NCBI GenBank assembly: GCA_002393575.1
Contig: DGSN01000076.1
Span: forward strand, 1 to 22,993
Direction: 5' to 3'
Length of the DNA stretch: 22,993 nt
From: Prevotellaceae bacterium UBA4361
GTDB taxonomy: Bacteria > Bacteroidota > Bacteroidia > Bacteroidales > Bacteroidaceae
Below are positions 1-9,500 of the stretch, piece by piece. Numbering within the stretch: the stretch's first letter is position 1; the number at the start of each line of letters is the position of its first letter. Made by a program: the position numbers and the translations under genes. Under the pieces are notes generated by a model. It was not told the DNA's origin. It was given only the letters and a program-made list of their open reading frames with translations, and searched no databases.

Positions 1-99
1 TGTCTGTGAATAATTCAGGTTAGAGTCGGTTTGTGCCATTGCAGAATTGCTCAACAAGAGCATAAAAGCCATGAAACTCAAGAAGTGAATCTTTTTCAT
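1..99 (-). CDS. N-terminus of a secreted protein, cut by window edge
   Basis: Reading the minus strand from the ATG at 99-97 gives 33 uninterrupted codons: MKKIHFLSFMAFMLLLSNSA, then MAQTDSNLNYSQT, before the window ends. This is a classic Sec signal peptide: two lysines, a hydrophobic core, and an A-M-A site followed by glutamine, a very common cleavage context in Bacteroidota. The mature protein lies outside the window, so its function cannot be named. A consensus promoter lies about 70 nt upstream on the same strand, which supports the gene and its start. Confidence 0.75.
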   Translation of the reverse strand, partial: MKKIHFLSFMAFMLLLSNSAMAQTDSNLNYSQT

Positions 100-168
100 C
101 AACTGATTATTTGTAAAAAAAGGGTTGTATAATGCTTCTCAAACACATTATTTGTTTGATTTCGGGTG

Positions 169-200
169 CAAAATTAGTAGTTTTGAGGAACATTGGCAAA
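169..200 (-). promoter_or_regulatory. Bacteroidota-type promoter for the left-edge secreted protein gene
   Basis: On the minus strand TTTG (200-197) is followed after 20 nt by TAATTTTG (176-169). This matches the primary sigma-factor consensus of Bacteroidota, TTTG-N19/20-TAnnTTTG. Transcription would start near 162, leaving a leader of about 60 nt before the ATG at 99. Confidence 0.7.
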
Positions 201-358
201 AAAAGCGCCTTCTTTTTTCAGCCCGAAGACAATCTCAGCACAATCACAGATTCCAGTCGAACCAACACCATTGAATTTGATTCATTGCCCCCAAATACGA
301 ACGTGCAAAGTAATTTCCAAACAATAACAAAACCCTTTATAACACACGCCATGTCATA

Positions 359-434
359 ACGAGCCTTCGTTTTCAATTCAACGAACGCTCAACGCAACTC
401 AAACGAACGCTCGTCAAAAGCAAAACGAACGCTC
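359..434. repeat. Dispersed repeat with three ACGAACGCTC units
   Basis: The block opens with ACGAGCCTTCGTTT (359-372) and carries ACGAACGCTC at 381-390, 403-412 and 425-434, exactly 22 nt apart. The same opening 14-mer and the same decamer recur at 19027-19102 upstream of xseA, so this is an interspersed family. No gene is seen between 200 and 603; the space holds this repeat and the heptamer array. Confidence 0.6.
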
Positions 435-462
435 AATGAAAAAGTCAATCCCCAATCGAATA

Positions 463-599
463 AATGAAGAATGAAAAATGAAAAATGAAGAATGAAGAAT
501 GAAGAATGAAGAATGAAGAATGGAAATTACTCTACGACAAAGGAAAGCACATTCTTCATTCGGAGCGAAGCGACCATTCTTCATTCTTCATTCTCCATT
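463..599. repeat. Heptamer array (AATGAAG) with an inverted copy; possible terminator of the symporter gene
   Basis: Eight full copies of AATGAAG/AATGAAA run from 463 to 518. The reverse complement of the array appears at 574-599, giving a 19-bp perfect inverted repeat (505-523 with 574-592) around a 50-nt loop. The structure sits just downstream of the leftward symporter stop codon at 604 and could terminate that transcript, though no clean U-tract hairpin is present. Related heptamers occur in sprA (about 3744-3765), after the DUF262 gene (about 15951) and in the xseA-xseB gap. Confidence 0.6.
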
Positions 600-603
600 T
601 CAT

Positions 604-2058
604 TCACTCCCAGGCTTCCAAATCGTTGGCAATGTCGGGCATTTGGGTACGATGGAACTGGGGGTCGCGAACTCCGTCATGCTTCTGACGACGGTAATCG
701 TCTAAGAGACGGAAAGCATATTTTCCCAAGAGGATGATGGCAACGAGGTTGCAGGCGGTGAGTAGTGCCATGCAGAGGTCGCCAATCGCCCAAACGGTTT
801 CGAGGCTTGCCAAAGAGCCGAAAAGTACGAAGATGCCTCCCGAAAAGATGCGAAAACAGATGATGGCTCGCTGGGTGTTCTTCTCGGAGCATCGGGAACG
901 CAATGAGAGGTAGCGCACATTGGCTTCGCCATAGTAGTAATTGCCAATGATACTGCTGAAGGCAAAAAGGAAAATGGCAATGGCGATGAAGACGGGACCG
1001 ACGGAGCCGACTTCACGTTGAAGGGCTGACTGGGTGAGATTGATGCCCTGGAGGGACGTGTCGGTGTAGAGTCCGCTGATGAGAATGATGAATGCTGTGC
1101 AGGAGCAGACCAAGAGCGTGTCGGTGAAAACGCCCAACGCCTGAATGAGTCCTTGCTTGACTGGATGAGAAACGTGGGCTGTGGCTGCTACGTTAGGCGC
1201 ACTACCCTCGCCTGCCTCGTTACTGAAAAGTCCGCGCTTGATGCCGTTCATGATGGCTGCTCCTAATCCACCTCCAACCATTGGCCCTACACCAAAGGCA
1301 TTGCTGACAATGATGCGAAGCACGTCGGGAAGCAGGGAAATGTTCATGATGACGATGACGACGGCGAGGATAAAGTAGCCAATCGCCATGATGGGAACGA
1401 TGACGCTGCTCACTCGGGCGATGCGATGGATGCCACCGAAGACAATCAGAAGGGAAAGGAGTGTGAGGGCGATGCCGCTGGTGAGCGGTGTGATGCCAAA
1501 TGCCTGATGAAGTGCGCCGCTGATGGTGTTGGACTGGACGGAATTGTATGCCAGTCCGAAGGTGATGGTGATGAGGATGGCAAAGAGGACAGACATCCAA
1601 CGACCGAGGCGAAGTGAATGGTGAAAAGAGAACAGTGAGAAATGGACTTCGCGCAAACCTTTATCAATATAGTAGGCTGGACCTCCGATGAAATGGCCGT
1701 CGTGAGGGTGCTTGTAGAGTTGCGCAAGGGTGGACTCGACGAATGCCGTGGCACTGCCCATGAGGGCGATGACCCACATCCAGAACACGGCTCCTGGTCC
1801 TCCGATGGAAATGGCTGTCGCCACTCCTGCGAGGTTGCCTGTTCCCACGCGGGTGGCAACAGACACGGCAAATGCCTGGAAGGAGGAAATCTTCTTTCCG
1901 TGCTTTCCCTTGTTGGGCGTATCGAGCAAGAGTCGTAACATTTCGGGAATCATGCGGAACTGCACGAATCGGCATTTCCACGTGAACCACAAACCACAGG
2001 CTATGAGTACGCCGATGAGAATGTAGGTCCAAAGCCAGTCTATGATTGTTTGTAACAT
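604..2058 (-). CDS. AGCS-family sodium:alanine (amino acid:cation) symporter
   Basis: An inner-membrane secondary transporter expected to import alanine or glycine with Na+ (or H+). The 484 residues are highly hydrophobic, with roughly ten or eleven membrane segments. AGCS signatures are present: ATRVGTGNLAGVATAI (about 68-83), GGPGAVFWMW (86-95), GGPAYYI (125-131) and GLFSNEAGEGSAPN (276-289), the family hallmark in the transport core. Length fits the family (about 450-540). The start MLQTIIDWLWTYI places a membrane helix immediately after the initiator, as usual. It lies 169 nt downstream of the M16 peptidase on the same strand; that gap contains hairpins, so co-transcription is uncertain. 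No TAnnTTTG box is seen directly upstream. Substrate within AGCS cannot be decided from sequence alone. Confidence 0.93.
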   Translation of the reverse strand: MLQTIIDWLWTYILIGVLIACGLWFTWKCRFVQFRMIPEMLRLLLDTPNKGKHGKKISSFQAFAVSVATRVGTGNLAGVATAISIGGPGAVFWMWVIALMGSATAFVESTLAQLYKHPHDGHFIGGPAYYIDKGLREVHFSLFSFHHSLRLGRWMSVLFAILITITFGLAYNSVQSNTISGALHQAFGITPLTSGIALTLLSLLIVFGGIHRIARVSSVIVPIMAIGYFILAVVIVIMNISLLPDVLRIIVSNAFGVGPMVGGGLGAAIMNGIKRGLFSNEAGEGSAPNVAATAHVSHPVKQGLIQALGVFTDTLLVCSCTAFIILISGLYTDTSLQGINLTQSALQREVGSVGPVFIAIAIFLFAFSSIIGNYYYGEANVRYLSLRSRCSEKNTQRAIICFRIFSGGIFVLFGSLASLETVWAIGDLCMALLTACNLVAIILLGKYAFRLLDDYRRQKHDGVRDPQFHRTQMPDIANDLEAWE

Positions 2059-2087
2059 CGGATTAGGGGATAATTATTAGTTTTTTG

Positions 2088-2204
2088 AACCACAGATTGC
2101 ACTGATGAACACAGATTACGCTTGAAAAAACATCGCACTGAAGTGCTTGATTATCTGATTTACCTGATTATCTTCATTCCTGTGTTCGGCGTTTTTCCGC
2201 CGAA
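2088..2204. repeat. Intergenic CACAGATT-type repeat and two small hairpins
   Basis: Between the symporter start and the M16 stop, CCACAGATTGCACTGATGAA and then CACAGATTACGC resemble the CACAGATT repeats found in many Bacteroidota intergenic regions. GCACTGAAGTGC (2135-2146) is a palindrome; read leftward it is followed by GATGTTTTTT, so it could be a weak terminator for the M16 gene. A second hairpin has arms 2185-2191 and 2198-2204 (TTCGGCG/CGCCGAA). Read rightward its loop is TTTTTC, and it is not followed by a U-tract in either direction. Confidence 0.4.
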
Positions 2205-2227
2205 TCTACATGTTTCAATCTTCTTGC

Positions 2228-3460
2228 TCATTTAATCAGATAATAGAGGATGGAGGAATTTTTGCGGGTGAGGATACGACGGGAGACACGACGGAGTTGT
2301 TCTGCCGTGATGCTGCAATAAGTTGGCACATCGTCATGGATGAGATTGGCATCACCCAGCATCTCGAAATAGGCAAGACGCTCGGCACGCTGGGTGTAGT
2401 CGGTGCATTGCATGGCAGCAGAAGCTTCGTACTTGTTCTTGAGTTTTTGCAACTCCTCATCGGGGATGCACTCACGGCGCAAAAGGTCGAGTTCTGCCCA
2501 TACGGCTGATTCTGCTTCGTGCATATCAACACCTTCTGCTGGTATGCCCTCAATAATGAGTTGACCTGAGTCGATGCGCCCTGACACGTAAGCATCAAGG
2601 GAGAGGAACATACGCTTTCCTTCCACCAAACGACGCCAAAAACGTGCTGACCGACCATTGGCAAGCACGTCGCTAATCATGTCGCAAGCAGGGAAGTCGG
2701 GATGCATCCGTGGAGGAAGGTGAAAAGCCATGACAAGCACAGGGTTGGGCACAGGTCGGTGTACGGTGCGACGACGCTGGCGTTGCTGTGGCGGTTCGGG
2801 TACGATGTCTATCAGGGGTTGTGGTTGCGAAGGGATGGAACCATACCACTTGGAGGTGAGACGAAGTGCATCGTCCCAAGTGATGTTTCCCGTGATGGCA
2901 AGGATGACGTTGGCTGGATGGTAGTATGTGTGGAAGAAGTCTTTCACTTCGGTCATCGTGGCATCGGCAATGTGACTGAGATGGAGACCGATGGTGGGCC
3001 AACGGTAAGGGTGCTGCTTGTAGCAGAGAGCTGCAAGGAGATGGGAAATGTCGCCGTAGGGTTGGTTGATGTAGTTGAGTTTGAATTCTTCCATCACTAC
3101 TTTTCGCTGAACCTCAAGCGATTGCGGAGTGAACGCAAGGGAAAGCATACGGTCGCTTTCGAGCCAAAAGGCAGTCTCGACATTCTGCCGTGGAATGATG
3201 GTGTAGTAGTTGGTAAAGTCGTTGGTGGTATAGGCGTTGTTCTCACCACAAGCATTTTGGAGCGGCACATCGAAGTTGGGAATATGGACGGAGCCTCCAA
3301 ACATGAGGTGCTCGAAGAGATGGGCAAATCCCGTGTGGTTGGGCGACTCATTGCGCGAGCCCACTTTGAAGAGCGTGTTGAGACACACCATCTGGGTGGA
3401 AGCATCGAAGGAATGTACGAGCCGCAGACCGTTGGGAAGCGTATGGGCGTTGATTTCCAT
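2228..3460 (-). CDS. M16-family zinc metallopeptidase (pitrilysin/insulinase type), single unit
   Basis: A predicted zinc-dependent peptidase of the M16 clan. The inverted zinc motif HxxEH is intact in FAHLFEHLMFGG (H47, E50, H51), and the third zinc ligand is expected in VVMEEFKLN (E124/E125), about 75 residues downstream as in active M16 enzymes. The N-terminal TLPNGLRLVH and the GSRNES...GFAH stretch are typical of the family. The 410 residues equal one M16 unit (N-terminal catalytic plus C-terminal inactive half), so it may act as a homodimer like bacterial MPP-like peptidases. No signal peptide is visible, suggesting a cytoplasmic location, unlike many larger secreted M16 proteins of Bacteroidota. 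The start at 3460 follows a TAACTTTG box by about 20 nt. It is divergent from sprA. Confidence 0.92.
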   Translation of the reverse strand: MEINAHTLPNGLRLVHSFDASTQMVCLNTLFKVGSRNESPNHTGFAHLFEHLMFGGSVHIPNFDVPLQNACGENNAYTTNDFTNYYTIIPRQNVETAFWLESDRMLSLAFTPQSLEVQRKVVMEEFKLNYINQPYGDISHLLAALCYKQHPYRWPTIGLHLSHIADATMTEVKDFFHTYYHPANVILAITGNITWDDALRLTSKWYGSIPSQPQPLIDIVPEPPQQRQRRRTVHRPVPNPVLVMAFHLPPRMHPDFPACDMISDVLANGRSARFWRRLVEGKRMFLSLDAYVSGRIDSGQLIIEGIPAEGVDMHEAESAVWAELDLLRRECIPDEELQKLKNKYEASAAMQCTDYTQRAERLAYFEMLGDANLIHDDVPTYCSITAEQLRRVSRRILTRKNSSILYYLIK

Positions 3461-3480
3461 AGAAAAAAGCGAATTTCTTG

Positions 3481-3513
3481 CAAAGTTAATGGAAAAACTC
3501 GGAAAAAGGGCAA
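3481..3513 (-). promoter_or_regulatory. Probable promoter of the M16 peptidase gene
   Basis: On the minus strand TAACTTTG (3488-3481) matches TAnnTTTG exactly and lies about 20 nt before the ATG. A TTG at 3513-3511 is 22 nt upstream of it, slightly longer than the ideal spacing. The box would give a very short leader of about 10-15 nt. No equally good box was found for sprA on the other strand of this 125-nt divergent gap. Confidence 0.5.
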
Positions 3514-3585
3514 TAAGTTCCTACGTTTTTTCGTTATAAAAAAGATGCAATTTGCGCGCATCGGCTATTAAAAAGAAACTACGTT

Positions 3586-6500
3586 TTGAAGAACCTGAAA
3601 TATAGACTCCTTTATTTGTTGTTAGGCATCGCACTCGTTGCTATGGCTGCTCCTACACTGACTTCCGACCTCTTGACAGTGGACACGGAGGGATGGAGGA
3701 TTGAAAGCCTCACCCCCAACCCCTCTCCAAAGGGCGAGGGGAGTGGAATGAAGAATGAGAAATACTCTTCTCCACTTCAAGCTAACTCACATCCTTCATT
3801 ACCCCTGCTGCCACCCGACTCGCTGGCTCGAAAAGTGAAGAAAACGGACTATCCTCATGGCGACCGTCCGAAAGATTATCCTTACGACTTGAATGACCCC
3901 GACAACCTGAAGCCCGAAGTGGGTGAATGGGACGAGAAACTGGGCATGTACCGCGTGGGTGCAAAACTGGGTGACAACTTCCTCTCTGCACCTTACTTGA
4001 TGAGCGCCGAGGAGTACATGAAATGGACGGAGCGTCAGGGCATGGAATCATACTTCCGCGACCGCAACGACTCGCTCTTCGTGAGAAAAGGAAAGGAGAA
4101 GTTCGACTTCACGAACATGCACTTCGACTTAGGTCCAGCAGAAAAGATTTTCGGTCCTGGCGGTGTGCAAATCAAGTCGCAAGGTTCGGCAGAACTGAAA
4201 TTCGGTTACAACTACAAGTTCACTGACAACCCATCCCTGTCGGAACGCAACCGCAAGGTGTCAAGCTTCGAGTTCGATGAGAAAATCAACCTCTCGATGA
4301 ATGCGAAGGTGGGTGACAAGATGGACTTCAACATCAACTACAACACGGATGCCACCTTCGATTTCGACTCGAAGAACCTGAAACTGCAATACGAAGGTAA
4401 GGAGGACGAAATCGTGAAACTGATTGAAGCGGGTAACATTTCGTTTCCATCCAACAACTCGCTCGTGACGGGTGCCTCCACACTGTTCGGTATCCGCACC
4501 GACTTGCAGTTTGGAAAACTCAACTTGCAGACTGTAGTCAGCCAGAAGAAGTCGAGTTCGAAAAGCGTTGGTTCTCAAGGCGGAAGCCAGCTCACACCGT
4601 TCGACATTCAGGCATACGACTACGATGAAAACCGCCACTTCTTCCTCGCCCATTACTTCCGCGACAACTACAATGCGGCTTGTGCCACGCTGCCAACCGT
4701 AACGAGCGGTGTGACCATCAACCGCGTGGAGATTTGGGTGACAAACACATCGGGACACACGGAAAACACAAGAAACATCATCGGCCTGGTGGATTTGGGC
4801 GAAGGCACAAGAATCAGCAACAAGAACTGGCGAAGCTCTGGCTCAAGATTTCCACAGAACAATGCCAACGACCTCTACTCTATCATTCTGAGCGACTATG
4901 CCGAAGCACGCGTCATCGACCAGACCAGCACGGCACTCGATGGCATTATGGAGGGTGGTGTGGATTATGAAAAAATTGAGAATGCTCGTCTGCTCAGCTC
5001 TTCGGAATACACGCTGAACAGTCATCTGGGTTACGTGTCGCTGAAAACCACCATGCAACCCAATCAGGTGCTTGCCATCGCCTTCGAATACACTGCTGGA
5101 GGAACAACTTACCAAGTGGGTGAATTCTCAGCCGACGTGAAAGATTCGGAGAAGGCATTGCTCGTGAAACTGCTGAAGAACACGAACAACTCGCCTCGCA
5201 TGGGCAACTGGGACCTGATGATGAAGAATGTGTATGCGCTGAGGGCGCAGTCTGTGCAGAAAGAGAAATTCAAGCTCGACGTGAAGTACCTGAGTGATAC
5301 GACGGGTGTGAACCTGAACTATCTGCCCGAAGAGCCTTGGAAACAGACCACGCTGCTGAAGATGATGAATTTGGACCGTTTGGACGATAACAACAAAACG
5401 AATCCGAACGGCAAGTTCGACTTCATTGAAAACTACACGGTGCAACCAAGCCAGGGACGTATTATCTTCCCTGTTGTTGAACCATTCGGCGACTGGCTAC
5501 GTCAGCAGATTGGCAACGATGCCATTGCCAACAAATACTGCTACGACGAGTTGTACGACTCAACAAAAGTCGTGGCAAAGCAAGTGTCGGAAAAGAACAA
5601 GTTTTCACTCGTTGGAGAATACAAAGGTTCAAGCAGTGGAGAAATCGACCTCGGTTCGATGAACATTCCTCAAGGTTCAGTGAAGGTGACGGCAGGCGGT
5701 GTGGAACTGATTGAAGGAACTGACTACGAAGTGGATTACACGCTGGGAAAAGTGACCATTCTGAACCAGAGCATCCTCGATGCAGGAACCAACGTGAGCG
5801 CCACCTTTGAAAGCACATCGGAATACAGCATGATGCGCAAGACGATGCTGGGTGTGAACTGGACCTACGACTTCACCAAGAACTTCCAACTGGGTGGTAC
5901 ATTCATGCGCCTCACAGAGAAAGCCCTCACCACAAAGGTCGGCATGGGTAGCGAACCGCTCAACAACACCATCTGGGGACTGAACCTAAACTGGAAGCAG
6001 CAATCGCAATGGCTGACAAATGTGCTCGACAAGATTCCTCTCATTGACGTGACACAGCCTTCGAGCATCTCGCTCTCGGCAGAGATGGCTCAACTCATAG
6101 CGGGAGAAGCCAAAGGTGTGCAGGGCAGAGCCTCGTACATCGATGACTTCGAATCAACCAAGAGTGGCATTGACCAAAGCAGCCCACAGGCGTGGATGCT
6201 TGCCTCCACGCCGTCTGAAATGCAGTATAGCAACTTGTCGAACGACGTGAAATATGGTTACAACCGTGCGCTCCTGGCATGGTACAATATCGACCCTTTG
6301 TTCACACGCCGAAATTCGTCGCTCACACCAGGACACCTGAAAGGCGACCTCCACCAGCTCTCCAACCACTATGTGCGTGAGGTGTATATCCGAGAAGTAT
6401 ATCCTAATAAAGACGTGAATCAGGGAGAGAGCAACACGCTGCCTATTCTCAACGTGGCTTACTATCCAAACGAACGTGGTCCTTACAACTTGGACACCGA

Positions 6501-9500
6501 CGTGGATCAGCGCGGACGACTCAACAATCCATCGAAGCGCTGGGGCGGCATGATGCGCAAACTCGACACAAGCGACTTCGAAACAGCCAACGTGCAATAC
6601 ATTGAGTTCTGGCTGCTCGACCCATTCATCTACAGTCGCGACAAGATGGGCAACTACGGTGGCGACTTCTACATCAACTTGGGCGACGTGAGCGAGGATG
6701 TGTTGAAGGACGGAAAGAAATTCTACGAGAGCGGTATGCCAGTGAACGGTACGAACTATTTGGAAACCACTTGGGGACGAGTGCCAAACGCAAAGAGTGT
6801 GGTATATTCCTTCTCGACAGAGAGTGGCGCACGACAGAAGCAGGATATTGGTCTGAACGGATTAGCAGATGCTGACGAACGCAACTATGGCATCTACTCC
6901 GACTATCTGGCTGCCATCAAGAGCAAGGTGGATGCCGATGTTTACGACTCTCTCTACAACGACCCTGCAGGCGACGACTACCACTTCTTCCGTGGCACGG
7001 ACTACGATGAGAAGAAGGCCAGCATCTTGGAACGCTACAAGCGCATCAACGGTGTGGAAGGCAACTCGCCTAACTCCAGCGACAGTGGCGAAAGCTATTC
7101 GACAGCCTACAAGACCACTCCCGACGTGGAGGACGTGAACCAGGACTACACGATGAACGAATACGAGAACTATTTCCGCTACAAGGTATCGATTCGTCCT
7201 GAAGACCTCGTCGTGGGCCATAACTTCATTGTGGATGCCAGAAAGACCAATGTAAAACTGCGCAACGACTCGACGGAAGAAGCTACATGGTACCAGTTCC
7301 GCATCCCTGTTGACCAATATGAGAAGAAGGAAGGAAGCATCAACGACTTCTCCAGCATCCGCTTCATGCGTATGTATCTGACCAACTTCGAACAGCCTAT
7401 CATATTGCGTTTCGCCAGCCTCGACCTCGTGCGTGGAGAATGGCGCAACTACACACAACCGCTCTTCACTGGCGAACAGCCAAGCGTGTCGGGAACTGTG
7501 CGCACTGCCGCTGTGAACATCGAAGAGAACAACGACAAGACTCCTGTGAACTACGTGTTGCCTCCAGGCATCAGCCGTGTCACTGACCCAAATCAATCGC
7601 AAATCACTCAAGAAAACGAGCAAGCACTCTCCATCATCGTCGAAAACCTTTCTTCGGGCGATGCTCGCGGTGTGTATAAGACCATGAACCTCGACCTCCG
7701 CAAGTACAAGCACTTGCAGATGTTCATTCATGCCAACGCCCTCGAAAACGACAAGAGCTTGCAGGACAACCAGATGAGTGCATTCATCCGCTTGGGTAGC
7801 GACAACAAGAGCAACTACTACGAATACGAAGTGCCACTGAAACTCACACCAGAAGGCAGATACGACACCTACACCACGGAAGGTTGTGTGGCAGTTTGGC
7901 CTGAAGAAAACATGGTTGACATCGACTTCGAGCTCCTCACCAATGCCAAACATGAGCGCAACAAAGCCCGTAACAGCGGTGAAGCCAGCTATACCAAACT
8001 CTTCTCCGTTTACGATGAAAACCGACCTAACAACAAGATTAGTGTGATGGGTAATCCATCGTTGGGCGAAATCAAGACCGTGATGATTGGTGTGAGAAAC
8101 AACGGACGACGCACGGGTTCGGTGGAAGTGTGGGTGAACGAATTGCGTATGCAAGGCTACAACAACGAAGGAGGATGGGCAGCACAAGGAAACATGAATG
8201 TGCAACTGTCCGACTTGGGTAGCGTGAACGTCACAGGACATATAGAAACAGCTGGTTTCGGTGGACTGGAACAAGGCGTATCACAGCGAAGCGACAAGAA
8301 CCAATACGAGTGGAGCATCACCACCAACTTCGAATTGGGCAAGCTCTTCCCTGTGAAGTGGAAGATGCACCTCCCACTTTACTACTCCTATAGCTGGCAG
8401 CGCATTTCGCCTAAATACAATCCTTTCGACACCGATATGCTCCTGAAGGATGCACTCGACGAATTGGAAGGCGCAGCACGCGACTCTCTGAAATCCATCA
8501 CAGAAACTCTGACAAAGAACAAGAACTTCTCGCTCACGAACTGGAAATCCAACTACCAGAGTCGTAAGCCTATGCCATTCGACCCAGCCAACTTCTCGCT
8601 CACTTATTCCCACAGCAAACGCTTGAAAGAAGGCGAAACCATCGTCTATGAAAACGACGAGAACTGGAAAGGAAACTTATCTTACAACTATTCTCCAAAG
8701 TACAAGACATGGGAGCCGTTCAAGAAGATGAAGGGCAAGTCCAAGTGGCTTGACATTATCAAGGCTCAGAACCTCAACTACCTGCCGCAAAGTTTCTCGT
8801 TCAACACCGACATCCTGCGCAGTTACTACGAACTGCAAGAGCGCGATATTGATGCAGGAACAAAACTTCCTGTCACGTTCTCCGAACAATTCCTCTGGAA
8901 TCGCGACCTCTCCATTCGCTGGGACATCTTCAAGTCGCTCAAGCTCTCGTGGACATCTGCCACTCACGCAGAAATCGAAGAACCTTACGTGGTCATCAAC
9001 AAGAGCCTCTACCCTGACGAGTACTCAGCATGGAAAGACTCTGTGCGCCACAGCATCTTGTCCTTCGGACGACCTCTCACCTACAACAGCACATTCAACG
9101 GCAGCTACCAGTTACCATTGAGCAAGATTCCAGCCCTCGACTGGATTAGCGCTGACGGTTCTTACAACTCCACCTACGGATGGACTCGCGGAACGAAACT
9201 TGAAAGCGGCAAGTCGCTCGGACACACCGCTGTGAGTACACGCAACATCAGCATCAACGGAAAAATCAACTTCGAGACGCTCTACAAGAAATCAAAATTC
9301 TTGGAAGAGACCAACAAGCGATTCTCAGGCAGTTCCCGTCAGACAAAATCAAGGACCACAGCCAGCAAGAACTCAAAAAATGCCAAGGACGCCAAGGACG
9401 GAAAAGATGACAAGAACGCCAAGGGCACAAAGAATGCCAAGGACGCAAAGGGTTCGAAAGCTGACGAAAAGAAGAGCAAGGGCTTCACAAAGGAAGTGGT

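Noticed and set aside
132..359. 75-codon plus-strand frame near the left edge
   Set aside because: It overlaps the promoter and leader of the leftward secreted-protein gene and shows no domain or start-site support.
2702..3571. 289-codon plus-strand frame opposite the M16 peptidase gene
   Set aside because: The minus strand has an intact HxxEH peptidase with family motifs; the plus frame has none and would cover the divergent promoter region.
6862..8274. 470-codon open frame on the minus strand inside sprA
   Set aside because: It lies entirely antisense to the well-supported sprA frame and reads as a Val/His-rich shadow with no recognisable domain.
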